A stretch of DNA of 56,406 bases, taken from Candidatus Venteria ishoeyi. Its GTDB lineage: Bacteria; Pseudomonadota; Gammaproteobacteria; Beggiatoales; Beggiatoaceae. The stretch is taken from assembly GCF_030378065.1 (NCBI RefSeq), contig NZ_JAUCGJ010000032.1:1-56406 (forward strand). Reading direction: 5' to 3'. This document shows, piece after piece, positions 8,755 through 16,548 of this stretch. Below the pieces are notes generated by a model. That model did no database searches and was not told where the DNA came from. It saw nothing but the letters and a program-made list of their open reading frames with translations. Positions within the stretch are counted from its first letter, which is position 1. Every line of letters starts with the position of its first letter. The position numbers and the translations under genes are program-made.

Positions 8755-10497
8755 ATGTCAGACTCCAACCCGACGGAAACATCCCAGATCATGGACAAAC
8801 ATCAAGCCCTGATGTTTGATGCCCATATTCTGTCGCATGCACTGCAACAGCAGTCTGCTAATGGTTGTGCTTTGTTATTATTGGCCCACGCGGAAGAAAA
8901 TGCCGTATTGGACACTACATCGCTGATAGCGCAATTACCCGAACCTGATTATGGACACCGGCGGATTATCGCTTTGCCGTTTCATGCACTGCAAAGTGAT
9001 ATTGCAGCGGAAGCACCGCTGCAAACCCTGGCAAATGCACTGTTATTCGGTTTGCCAGCACTTAAAGCCCAAGCCCGTTTACAAGCCACGGATTTATATT
9101 ATTTATTACAACAACACCCGGCAGCTGCGGTTTTATTATTAAAAACCGTAGTGGGACAAATGCAGGATATATTGCCAGGGCATTTTGCAAAAACCGATGA
9201 TATGGATGATACTCGGCAATTATTGTTACATATTACGGCACTGGAAGGCATTTTCTCGCCCAGGGTATCGGAGCAACAACGCGGACAATTCATTGAGCGT
9301 TTGTTGGAATTGGCGGAAACCGGCTGGATTCAGATTATTGCAGAAATTGATATTGCCGCATTAAATGTCATGCAACAATACCCCATGTTGATGGAACTAT
9401 TATATGAGCATGGTATTTATACGCTGGAAAGTGAAGGCTTAAAGCCCTTAGCGGCAGCAGATGTTAGCGTGGCAAGTACTGCCACACCGACAACAACGTC
9501 CAAAACCAAAAAATCAACAACAAAAACCTCGCCTGTGCCAGAAATAGACATAGAGCCACTCACCCCACATCCGTTGTTACAGGCATTTTCCATGTTGTTA
9601 CTACTGATGTTGGTTGGTGCTGCGGTTTTTGTTACTTTACAATTTTCTGAGCAAATTCTGGATTATGAACCAGGAAAATCCTCACCATCACTCTGGCCCC
9701 ATGATGAAAGCAGCAATAATGCATCACTCATTGCCCAGACAGCAGAAGCCGATTCAAAACCGGTGGCGATGATGCAAACACCCGCGCAGCCATCAAAACA
9801 AGCAGAAACACCTGCACCAGTAAAAACCGTGGCAACACCTGTTAAAACTGAAAGTATCCAGGCCAAACCACAGCCAGCCCCCGTTGTCAGCAATAATGAT
9901 TTAAGCACGTTGGAAGCACAGGCTGAATTATGGCGTAAAAAAGATCCGGAAGAAGCCCTGAAAGCCTATCAAAAAGCCTTGGACGCGGGGTTAAACATAA
10001 AAGCTCCTGATGCCCAGATCCAGCGGCGTTTGTCTGTACTCCATGATCGCATGGGTTTATTGCTGCAACAACAGCAAAAAATAGAAGCCGCCAAGACTCA
10101 GTTCTTAAAGGCGTTACAGGTTTCCCGGCAACTCTACGAGCAAAACCCTGAAGCATTTCAATGGCAAAGAGATCTGGCAATCAGTCATGAGCGTCTGGGT
10201 GATTTATATCACAGTAATAAAGAAAGCGATGCTGCACAGGCAGCTTATCAGCAGGCGATTGTTTATTATAAGCAAGCGCTGGAAAGCAAACCGGATTTGA
10301 AACAGCAAAATGCCCTGGCCTATGCCTATGATCGCCTGGGTGACAGCCTGCGCAGCAGCGATACCCGCGCTGCACTTGCAACTTATCAACAGGCGCTGTC
10401 TCTACGCCAAAAAATTACCCAGCGCCAGAATAACCAGGCTGCACAACAGGCGCTGGCAATCAGCTATCAGAAAATTCAGCAGTTGTGGAACAAGTAA
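8755..10497 (+). CDS. Single-pass membrane protein with C-terminal TPR repeats
   Basis: 580 residues when started at the ATG in MSDSNPTETS. The N-terminal 230 residues are cytoplasmic and helical, and resemble the leader of AAA/ExeA-like or signalling proteins only loosely. A Thr/Lys/Pro-rich linker (about 240-270) leads to one membrane helix (LLQAFSMLLLLMLVGAAVFV, about 277-298). A Pro/Ala/Thr-rich periplasmic linker follows, and then four to five tetratricopeptide-like helix pairs (about 385-575: WRKKDPEEALKAYQKAL, LGDLYHSNKESDAAQAAYQ). TPRs normally bind partner proteins, so a scaffold at the inner membrane is likely. It stands alone on the plus strand, facing the folKB genes. Earlier in-frame starts (8602) are less likely. 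Confidence 0.8.
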   Translation: MSDSNPTETSQIMDKHQALMFDAHILSHALQQQSANGCALLLLAHAEENAVLDTTSLIAQLPEPDYGHRRIIALPFHALQSDIAAEAPLQTLANALLFGLPALKAQARLQATDLYYLLQQHPAAAVLLLKTVVGQMQDILPGHFAKTDDMDDTRQLLLHITALEGIFSPRVSEQQRGQFIERLLELAETGWIQIIAEIDIAALNVMQQYPMLMELLYEHGIYTLESEGLKPLAAADVSVASTATPTTTSKTKKSTTKTSPVPEIDIEPLTPHPLLQAFSMLLLLMLVGAAVFVTLQFSEQILDYEPGKSSPSLWPHDESSNNASLIAQTAEADSKPVAMMQTPAQPSKQAETPAPVKTVATPVKTESIQAKPQPAPVVSNNDLSTLEAQAELWRKKDPEEALKAYQKALDAGLNIKAPDAQIQRRLSVLHDRMGLLLQQQQKIEAAKTQFLKALQVSRQLYEQNPEAFQWQRDLAISHERLGDLYHSNKESDAAQAAYQQAIVYYKQALESKPDLKQQNALAYAYDRLGDSLRSSDTRAALATYQQALSLRQKITQRQNNQAAQQALAISYQKIQQLWNK

Positions 10498-10505
10498 CAC
10501 TCTTA

Positions 10506-10991
10506 TTAAAATAAGTGAATTAAATGCAAAGGCTGCGTATCCTGGTCAAAATTTTCCCAGATTTCCGCATAAGTTTGTCCGGTTTCAGGGTGTTTTTGTT
10601 GTGGAATTAAGTCAAATAAAGGCCGTAAGACAAAGGCATATTTAAAGATTTCATCACGCGGCAGGCGCAGTTTGCCCTGTTCGAAAATCAGCTCATCATA
10701 CAATAACAAATCCAAATCCAATGTCCGAGCACTGAATTTTTTATCGGTGCGTACCCGTCCGTTAGCCGCTTCGATGTCTGCCAGCGTCTGATTTACGGTT
10801 AATACATCATCAGTCGTATCAAAAGCCACAACCAGATTATAAAAATCATCCCCCTCAAAGCCAACGGCAGCACTTTCATATACTGGGGACTGTTGTATCA
10901 CGCCATAATGCGCTTCCAAATCCTTAAGACTGGCATGAATGTTTTTTGCTGGCTCAATATTACTGCCGATGCTGATGTAGACTGTTGCCAT
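10506..10991 (-). CDS. folK: HPPK, 2-amino-4-hydroxy-6-hydroxymethyldihydropteridine diphosphokinase
   Basis: Transfers pyrophosphate from ATP to 6-hydroxymethyl-7,8-dihydropterin in folate synthesis, in the cytoplasm. 161 residues, the normal family size. It shows the N-terminal YISIGSNIEPA motif, SPVYES, the FYNLVV pterin-binding region, IEAANGRVRTDKKFSARTLDLDLLLY (the HPPK signature with the two metal-binding Asp residues in DLDLL) and LPRDEI. It lies two bases downstream of folB on the same strand, a classic folB-folK pair acting in successive steps. Confidence 0.97.
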   Translation of the reverse strand: MATVYISIGSNIEPAKNIHASLKDLEAHYGVIQQSPVYESAAVGFEGDDFYNLVVAFDTTDDVLTVNQTLADIEAANGRVRTDKKFSARTLDLDLLLYDELIFEQGKLRLPRDEIFKYAFVLRPLFDLIPQQKHPETGQTYAEIWENFDQDTQPLHLIHLF

Positions 10992-10993
10992 GT

Positions 10994-11350
10994 TTAATTC
11001 CTTTTACCGCGCTCAATCAAAATACCCACATCCCGCGCACCACGCACCGCGCCACGTTTATTTAGACGTACCCGCACCCAGGGCACGGAAAACTCCGTTA
11101 AGATGATGTCAGCGATTTTTTCCGTCAGGGTTTCTACCAGAAAAAACTCGCTGTTGCCGACAAACTCAATTAGCCGCTTAGCCACATCCTTGTAACTCAA
11201 AGTGTCTTCAATCTGATCACTGGCGGCGGCACGGGCAATGTCTGCGCCCATTTCAATATCCAGCACAATGCTTTGGCGGATTTGCCGCTCCCAGGGATAA
11301 ATCCCAATCAGGGCGTCGATTCTAAGGTCGTTTATGTAAATAATATCCAT
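10994..11350 (-). CDS. folB: Dihydroneopterin aldolase
   Basis: Converts 7,8-dihydroneopterin to 6-hydroxymethyl-dihydropterin and glycolaldehyde; FolK uses the product next. 118 residues, typical length. The start MDIIYINDLRIDALIGIYPWE carries the substrate-binding IGIYPWER motif. TLSYKDVAKRLIEFV holds the conserved Tyr, FFLVETLTEKIAD has the conserved Glu, and VRLNKRGAVRGARDVGI supplies the catalytic Lys region. It is upstream of and almost touching folK. No promoter was identified with confidence in the 110 bases before the start, which end in repeat copy 2. Confidence 0.96.
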   Translation of the reverse strand: MDIIYINDLRIDALIGIYPWERQIRQSIVLDIEMGADIARAAASDQIEDTLSYKDVAKRLIEFVGNSEFFLVETLTEKIADIILTEFSVPWVRVRLNKRGAVRGARDVGILIERGKRN

Positions 11351-11461
11351 GTTTTAATCAATACCTTTGCCACTAAGGCGTGAGAATTTTATAACTTCAG
11401 CCTTTTTTATGAGGAGGGTTGTGGTTTGTCCAATATAAAGGCTAAACTCTCCCTTATCCTA

Positions 11462-11633
11462 AGGAGTGAGGATAAAATAAATACAGAAACTGGGCGCAGG
11501 ATTTTTATTCATTTTCAAGGCGTGAAAACAGGCGCATAGCAAGCTATGTAACTGCCTAAGTCCAAACAGGCGGAACGCAGAAAATGGAGAAAAAGACCAG
11601 CCAGGTTGCTGAAGTTATAAAATTCTCGCTCCT
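11462..11633 (+). repeat. MITE-like repeat family A, copy 2 (172 bp, with a small internal insertion)
   Basis: Same ends as copy 1 (AGGAGTGAGG ... CTCGCTCCT). The centre carries about 12 extra bases and a replaced segment (GCCTAAGTCCAAACAGGC). Its right end runs directly into the stop codon of mnmC (11632-11634, minus strand), so the repeat contributes two bases of that stop. Confidence 0.9.
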
Positions 11634-13680
11634 AAGTGCTGGATTTCAATTGCCGCACCCAGAAACGCTGCGGACTCAGTGCGCGTTGCAAATCATCTGC
11701 TAAAGGCAATGGCTCGGCATTCATCTGCGCAGCGATAAGCTCCGCAGCCAAGGGCGCAGATAATAAACCGCGAGAGCCATGTCCCAGACTGGCATATAAG
11801 TTTTGCATCCGGGGTTCCTGCGGGTAAGTATCAAAGCGTCTGCCCAGATGCATTTCTGCATAATCTTCAAAAAAAGCCTGTTTTTCCGGTATCGCACCCA
11901 CTACAGGCAGATGATCCCGGCTGCTGCAACGCACGCTGACGCGCCCCGCCCAGTCATGTATCAGTTCTTCCTGAGTATCCAGGCTGTTTGCCAATGCTGG
12001 CAGGCTTTGTAATTGTTGCAGATTCTGCTGATGTTCTGCGATACTAAGCGTTGTATCTGTATCTCCTGGCGTATAGCTCGCGCCCAGACAATGCAGACCT
12101 GTTGTATTGGTTGGGGTTAAATAAGCAGTTTCGCATACCACGCTGCGCAATTTCGCGCTATCAGGCGTTTGTGGCGGATAACTCACTTGTCCGCGCACGG
12201 CTTGCAGTGGCAGTTCCAGTTCAGGCAAGAGCTTAAGCGCCTCCCAGGCATTCGCCAGTATCAATACTGGTGCTTGAGCAATGCATTGCCCATCACGCCA
12301 AAGCTGCCAGAGGCCATTATGACGGCTTATTTTTTGAATTCTGCAATTCAGGCTGAGTTGTGCTTGCGTCTGTTGCGCTGCTTTGTGCCACTGCGCATGG
12401 CAGAGCGTAGCAGGAGAAAGCCAGCCAGCCTGGCTAAACCACAGTCCGGGGTGATGGAGATTGATACCACAATGCTGTTTTGTTTCACTGGCACTGCAAA
12501 GTTGTACAACCTTTGCTGGTAGTTGCAGATTTTGTATGATTTGTTGTTGTTTTTTTTGCTGTTGCATGGTGCTTGCGGGTAACAGTACGCCACACCAGTT
12601 TCCGGGAATATCAAAACCCGCATCGCGCAAGCTGTCAAGCCGACGCTGGATAAGCAACATGGCTTGCAGGTAGAAACGGGTCGCGGGACTCCAGTCCGCA
12701 GATAACAGGGGGTAAACCGCGCCCTGGGCATTGCCGGAAGCGCCTCTGGCAAGTTGTGCCTGTGCTTCCACTAAGTGTAACGACCAGCCGCGTTGCGCCA
12801 GACTGTATGCAATGCTTGTTCCGGCAACACCACCGCCAAGAATTAATGCTTTTTTATCAGTAAATTTTGGACTGGTATTGCGAAACCAGGGTGGCTGTTT
12901 GCTGCTTGGTTTTTTGCTGGTTTGCTGAGCAGTGTATAACGATTCCGTACCCTCATACACACCGCATAAACGCTCGCGTTTATGTCCGAAACCCGGTTGT
13001 TTATCTACCTTAAAACCTGCTTGCTGCAAGCCACGGCGCACATGACCGGCGGCGGTAAATGTACCAAAAGTCGCGCCAACTTGACTGAGCCGCGCCATGT
13101 GCTGATACAAGTCTGGCGTCCACATATCAGGATTTTTAGCTGGTGCAAAACCATCCAGATACCAGGCATCCACCATTGATGCCTGCGTATCGGGTGTTTG
13201 GTGGTCAAAATAAGCTGACCATTGTGGCAAGATATCGCTGACATCCCCCAGACATAAATCCAGTATCACCCTACCCTGTTCAAAATACAGACGATGAAAA
13301 CCAGGTACTGCCGGGGGGTATTGTTTTATGAGTGCTGTGCTGAGGTCTTGCAGTTCATCCCAGTTTTGCAGACAACGCTGTAAATCCTGTACATGCAGGG
13401 GGAAGCGTTCAATGGCGCGATAAACTAAAGTGACATGGCTTTGCTGTTGTTGCCAGTGCCGCCAGGTTGCCAGAAAGTTCAGTCCCGAGCCAAATCCCGT
13501 TTCTGCAATAATAAAAGCACGCTTTTCTGACCATTGCGACCAGCGTTGTGTCAGTTGGTTGGCTGCAATAAAAATACAGCGACTTTCTTCCAGAGCATTT
13601 TCCGTTGAGAAGTACACATCATTAAAATCACAGGCATATGGCACGCCGTGCTTGTCCCAATTAATTTTTGCGTTGTTCAA
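11632..13680 (-). CDS. mnmC: Bifunctional tRNA mnm5s2U34 biosynthesis protein MnmC
   Basis: Completes the 5-methylaminomethyl-2-thiouridine at the wobble base of certain tRNAs. The C-terminal FAD domain removes the carboxymethyl group (cmnm5U to nm5U) and the N-terminal SAM domain methylates it to mnm5U. The N-terminal part shows DFNDVYFSTENALEE and the SAM loop ETGFGSGLNFL. The C-terminal part opens with the dinucleotide loop LILGGGVAGTSIAYSLAQRG (about residue 275 on) and contains RGASGNAQGAVYP and RVSVRCSSRDHLPVVG. 682 residues from the TTG at 13680, close to the E. coli protein. That start is chosen because GGAGG (13687-13691) lies six bases upstream and MnmC homologues begin here; the upstream frame is the reverse reading of the peroxiredoxin gene. 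Confidence 0.95.
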   Translation of the reverse strand: MNNAKINWDKHGVPYACDFNDVYFSTENALEESRCIFIAANQLTQRWSQWSEKRAFIIAETGFGSGLNFLATWRHWQQQQSHVTLVYRAIERFPLHVQDLQRCLQNWDELQDLSTALIKQYPPAVPGFHRLYFEQGRVILDLCLGDVSDILPQWSAYFDHQTPDTQASMVDAWYLDGFAPAKNPDMWTPDLYQHMARLSQVGATFGTFTAAGHVRRGLQQAGFKVDKQPGFGHKRERLCGVYEGTESLYTAQQTSKKPSSKQPPWFRNTSPKFTDKKALILGGGVAGTSIAYSLAQRGWSLHLVEAQAQLARGASGNAQGAVYPLLSADWSPATRFYLQAMLLIQRRLDSLRDAGFDIPGNWCGVLLPASTMQQQKKQQQIIQNLQLPAKVVQLCSASETKQHCGINLHHPGLWFSQAGWLSPATLCHAQWHKAAQQTQAQLSLNCRIQKISRHNGLWQLWRDGQCIAQAPVLILANAWEALKLLPELELPLQAVRGQVSYPPQTPDSAKLRSVVCETAYLTPTNTTGLHCLGASYTPGDTDTTLSIAEHQQNLQQLQSLPALANSLDTQEELIHDWAGRVSVRCSSRDHLPVVGAIPEKQAFFEDYAEMHLGRRFDTYPQEPRMQNLYASLGHGSRGLLSAPLAAELIAAQMNAEPLPLADDLQRALSPQRFWVRQLKSST

Positions 13681-14407
13681 ACCAAGCCTCCAGGGCTTCA
13701 CTGCCACCAATGTGCAGGCCATTGATATACACCTGTGGCACAGTTTTGGCGTTGGTAATCGTGCGCAGGGCGCGTAATGAATAATCCTCACCCAACACCA
13801 TTTCTTCATAAGCTAAATCATGGGCGCTTAACATGTCCTTCGTCTTAGCGCAGTAAGGGCAGCCTTTTTTGGTGAAAATTGCAATATCAATCGGTTTATG
13901 GGCATTGGGATTGATGTGATTTAGCATGGTTTCAGCATCAGAAACGATGTAAGGATCACTAACATCCTCATCTTCCGTTTCTATAAACATTTTTTCTATG
14001 ATGCCATCTTTCACCAGCATGGAATAGCGCCAGGCGCGTTGTCCAAAGCCCAATTCCTGCTTGTCAGCTAACATGCCCATTGCCTGCGAGAACTCACCAT
14101 TGCCATCAGGAATAAAGCGAATATGATCTGCCTGCTGCTCTAGTTGCCAGGCTTGCATCACAAAACTATCATTCACGGATAAGCAGATAATATCATCGAC
14201 ACCATTTTCAAAAAATACCGGTGCCAATTCATTAAAGCACGGCACATGAAATCCAGAACAGGTTGGGGTAAATGCACCAGGCAAAGAAAACAGGATAACA
14301 GTTTTACCCTGAAATAAATCATCGCTGTTAACATCCTTCCAGGCAACGCCTTCACGTACCTTAAAAACAACAGAAGGAATGCGCTGGCCTTCAAGATTTT
14401 TAAACAT
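13661..14407 (-). CDS. Peroxiredoxin-glutaredoxin hybrid (Prx5/Grx fusion)
   Basis: Glutathione-dependent peroxidase of 248 residues combining a peroxiredoxin-5 domain (about 1-160) with a C-terminal glutaredoxin (about 170-245). The peroxidatic Cys is C50 in PGAFTPTCSGFHVP. The glutaredoxin active site is GCPYC, followed by TVPQVYINGLHIGG with the cis-Pro. The glutaredoxin reduces the peroxidase with glutathione, as in the Haemophilus and Neisseria hybrids, which have a similar length. The start at 14407 is preferred over 14428 because AAGGAG lies seven to eight bases before it. Its last codons overlap the mnmC start by 20 bases, so mnmC is probably co-transcribed. Confidence 0.96.
   Translation of the reverse strand: MFKNLEGQRIPSVVFKVREGVAWKDVNSDDLFQGKTVILFSLPGAFTPTCSGFHVPCFNELAPVFFENGVDDIICLSVNDSFVMQAWQLEQQADHIRFIPDGNGEFSQAMGMLADKQELGFGQRAWRYSMLVKDGIIEKMFIETEDEDVSDPYIVSDAETMLNHINPNAHKPIDIAIFTKKGCPYCAKTKDMLSAHDLAYEEMVLGEDYSLRALRTITNAKTVPQVYINGLHIGGSEALEAWFEQRKN
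13687..13691 (-). promoter_or_regulatory. Shine-Dalgarno of mnmC inside the peroxiredoxin gene
   Basis: GGAGG on the minus strand, six bases before the TTG at 13680. It sits within the codons for LEAW near the end of the peroxiredoxin-glutaredoxin gene and decides the mnmC start. Confidence 0.75.
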
Positions 14408-14552
14408 AAAATGCTCCTTTATTTTCATTTTCCTGTTATCGAACTTGATGTAAGTTTACTGTATGAAGTGGTTTTCAGGTAGAATACAGGGCTTTTATAT
14501 CACCTTTTATCTTACAAAGGTTCTATAGCTGATAGACTCTAAGGAACTATTT

Positions 14553-15089
14553 ATGTTAAAAACAATATCCATTATTTCTTTGCCCTTAATTTTTTCCATG
14601 CTTTTTTCAGTATCTGCATTTGGCGCGCCAGCGAAAGATTCAGCCGATGCAGGCAAGGCTCTGCCTAAAATGATCTTATCCCACACCACCTGGCAAGTAC
14701 CTTTGGAAGAGGGTATTTCTCTGGATGATGCCATTGACTCAATGAAGCTACGCGCCAATAGCTTAAATATGAAACTGGTAGGCCATCAGCCTTTATCCAA
14801 TGAATTAGAGGCGCAAGGTTTAAAAAATATCCGGCGTATGGAGATTTTTCAATTTTGCGATGCCCAGATAGCCAATAAAATGGTCAGAGCCGATATTTCT
14901 TTTGCCGCCTATTTGCCTTGTCGCATCACCGTGGTTGTTGATGAAAATGAAAAGCCCTGGTTAGTGACCTTAAATATGGATATGGTGCTGAGCATGGTTA
15001 ATTTAACCCCGGAATTACAAACATTAGCAAAAAAAGTACGGGATAATATGCACAGTATCATTCATGCAGGTGCGGCAGGCGACTTGTAA
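14553..15089 (+). CDS. DUF302 family exported protein
   Basis: 178 residues with an N-terminal signal peptide (hydrophobic ISIISLPLIFSMLFSVSAFG, likely cleaved after AFGA). The body matches the DUF302 pattern: a short strand-helix fold with SLDDAIDSMKLRANSLNMKLVG, MEIFQFCDAQIANKMVRAD, FAAYLPCRITVV and the closing VTLNMDMVL. The family is small, often periplasmic and of unknown function, and may act on sulfur or redox compounds; the one clear pair of Cys (FCDAQ, LPCRI) fits. It lies 32 bases upstream of a GlcG/HbpS-like gene on the same strand, so they are likely co-transcribed. TTGATG and related AT-rich sequence precede it, but no firm promoter is called. Confidence 0.85.
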   Translation: MLKTISIISLPLIFSMLFSVSAFGAPAKDSADAGKALPKMILSHTTWQVPLEEGISLDDAIDSMKLRANSLNMKLVGHQPLSNELEAQGLKNIRRMEIFQFCDAQIANKMVRADISFAAYLPCRITVVVDENEKPWLVTLNMDMVLSMVNLTPELQTLAKKVRDNMHSIIHAGAAGDL

Positions 15090-15121
15090 GCTTTAACAAC
15101 ATCAATAACGAGAAGAGTTTC

Positions 15122-15628
15122 ATGAAAATAATAAAAAAACTGATTTATACCACCTGTTTTTCCAGCCTTTTTTGTTTATCTGCCCAGGTGCAGGCGACGG
15201 ACATGTTCACTGTTAAAAACATCGGCATGGAACTGGCGCGTGATATTGCCAGTGAAACGGTACTGGCTTGCCGTAAAATGGGCTACCAGGTCAGTGCTGT
15301 GGTGGTTGATAGAAATGGTATCCAGCGTGCGGCGTTGCGTGATGATCTGGCGGCGCAATTTACCTTGCAGATCGCTGAAGAAAAAGCCAACGCCGTGGTC
15401 ATGTCCGGCATGAACTCCGGTGCTTTTCGCAAAAACCGGGAAGACATTCGCATGGATTTAAATCACATTAACGGTATTATTATTATGCAGGGCGGCGTTG
15501 CAATTACTGCGGCGGGTTCACGTCTTGGCGCAGTTGGCGTCAGTGGCGCACCTGGCGGGGAAAAGGACGAAGCCTGCGCGATTCAGGCGCTGGAAAAATT
15601 TGAAGAACGCCTGGAATTTGCAGATTAA
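15122..15628 (+). CDS. GlcG/HbpS-like periplasmic protein
   Basis: 168 residues with a signal peptide (KKLIYTTCFSSLFCLSAQVQA, cleaved before TDMF). The mature part follows the GlcG/HbpS fold: helix MELARDIASETVLACRKMGY, strand VSAVVVDRNGIQRAALRDD, helix AEEKANAVVMSG and the C-terminal GGVAITAAGSRLGAVGVSGAPGGEKDEACA. HbpS-type members bind haem or cobalamin in some bacteria, while others are orphan. It is downstream of the DUF302 gene, and both products would be exported, so they may act together. A hairpin terminator follows at 15646-15670. Confidence 0.88.
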   Translation: MKIIKKLIYTTCFSSLFCLSAQVQATDMFTVKNIGMELARDIASETVLACRKMGYQVSAVVVDRNGIQRAALRDDLAAQFTLQIAEEKANAVVMSGMNSGAFRKNREDIRMDLNHINGIIIMQGGVAITAAGSRLGAVGVSGAPGGEKDEACAIQALEKFEERLEFAD

Positions 15629-15645
15629 AGTGTCATCATTTTATT

Positions 15646-15670
15646 AAATCCTCTATTAAGAGGATTTATT
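15646..15670 (+). terminator. Hairpin terminator after the GlcG/HbpS-like gene
   Basis: AAATCCTC and GAGGATTT form an eight-pair stem with a short loop, followed by ATTT. It lies between the stop at 15628 and the next ATG at 15686. The T run is short, so it may be leaky. Confidence 0.6.
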
Positions 15671-15685
15671 TAAAGGAGCATTCCC

Positions 15686-15937
15686 ATGAGCATGACAAAC
15701 TTGTTTCTTTTTCTGGTTATCGGCGGTGTAGCTGGCTGGCTGGCGGGCAATATCATGAAAGGCGGTGGTTATGGGCTGTTTATCAACATCATATTGGGTA
15801 TTATTGGTTCAATTGCCGGTGGTTTTTTGTTTGGCCTGTTAGGTATCTCATTTAATGGTTTAATCGGTTCAATTGTTACCGCAACCGTGGGTGCAATTGC
15901 CATTTTATTTGCTGTTGGTTTATTTAATAAACGGTAA
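15686..15937 (+). CDS. GlsB/YeaQ/YmgE family small membrane protein
   Basis: 83 residues with three hydrophobic segments: LFLFLVIGGVAGWLAGNIMKG, the Gly-rich INIILGIIGSIAGGFLFGLLG, and LIGSIVTATVGAIAILFAVG. This is the transglycosylase-associated (PF04226) pattern. Such proteins are often induced by stress, and their biochemical role is unknown. AAAGGAG lies about seven to eight bases before the ATG. It is followed after five bases by the gene at 15943 and then by ettA, suggesting one transcript. Confidence 0.92.
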   Translation: MSMTNLFLFLVIGGVAGWLAGNIMKGGGYGLFINIILGIIGSIAGGFLFGLLGISFNGLIGSIVTATVGAIAILFAVGLFNKR

Positions 15938-15942
15938 CGGAT

Positions 15943-16548
15943 ATGGCGAAAGAAGAAGTTGATATTCAATTAAAAGTTGAAACGCCAGAGCAAATAGATT
16001 TTGCCTGTGACGTGTTACGTACGCTGCATTCCGTGATTCGCCGTATGCGCATGGAACAACACAAGACATGGAAAACCACTGATATTCTCGACTTGCTGGA
16101 AACCCTGATATTTGAAATCACGACCGGGGTGACTGAAGAAGATAAGATGCGGGAGTTGCTGCTGGTACAGGGAAGAGTTGCTTTTCAAGCCAATAAACCC
16201 CGCAGCAGTAATCCTTATCAACAAAAACAAGAACCTCAGAATTACAACTGGTGGGATATGGGCTGGCATGATGGCGAACGGGAAGCCACTAAAGCCGCAG
16301 GTGGTGCAGTGGAAATTCATCAGGGGCGTATCAAAGCGAAACCTAAAACCAGCAAAAGCGGAAAATATTACCGCATTCAGCATCATTATAAATCCGTGGT
16401 TACGGAATGGAATGAAACCCTGCACCAATATTCCCCGGAAAATAACGGCACCAAATTCGACGATTACGAAGAAGCTTCCACTATTGCAGAACGTTTGAAA
16501 CAAAGCGCAGACGGCTATATCACCATTATCACCATGGACGCGAACTAA
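15943..16548 (+). CDS. Conserved hypothetical protein upstream of ettA
   Basis: Not recognised. 201 residues, acidic and basic patches, no signal peptide or membrane helix, so cytoplasmic. The N-terminal half is helical (EQIDFACDVLRTLHSVIRRMRMEQ). The centre has YNWWDMGWHDGERE. The C-terminal half (about 125-200) resembles a small alpha/beta domain with SGKYYRIQHHYKSVVTEW. The start GCG-GATATGG has only a weak site, but the gene follows the GlsB-like gene by five bases and its TAA shares an A with the ATG of ettA, so it is almost certainly translated in an operon with the translation factor EttA. Confidence 0.75.
   Translation: MAKEEVDIQLKVETPEQIDFACDVLRTLHSVIRRMRMEQHKTWKTTDILDLLETLIFEITTGVTEEDKMRELLLVQGRVAFQANKPRSSNPYQQKQEPQNYNWWDMGWHDGEREATKAAGGAVEIHQGRIKAKPKTSKSGKYYRIQHHYKSVVTEWNETLHQYSPENNGTKFDDYEEASTIAERLKQSADGYITIITMDAN

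Noticed and set aside
13681-13809. N-terminal extension of MnmC
   Set aside because: The extra residues read the end of the peroxiredoxin-glutaredoxin gene out of frame; the TTG at 13680 has a strong ribosome site at the right spacing.
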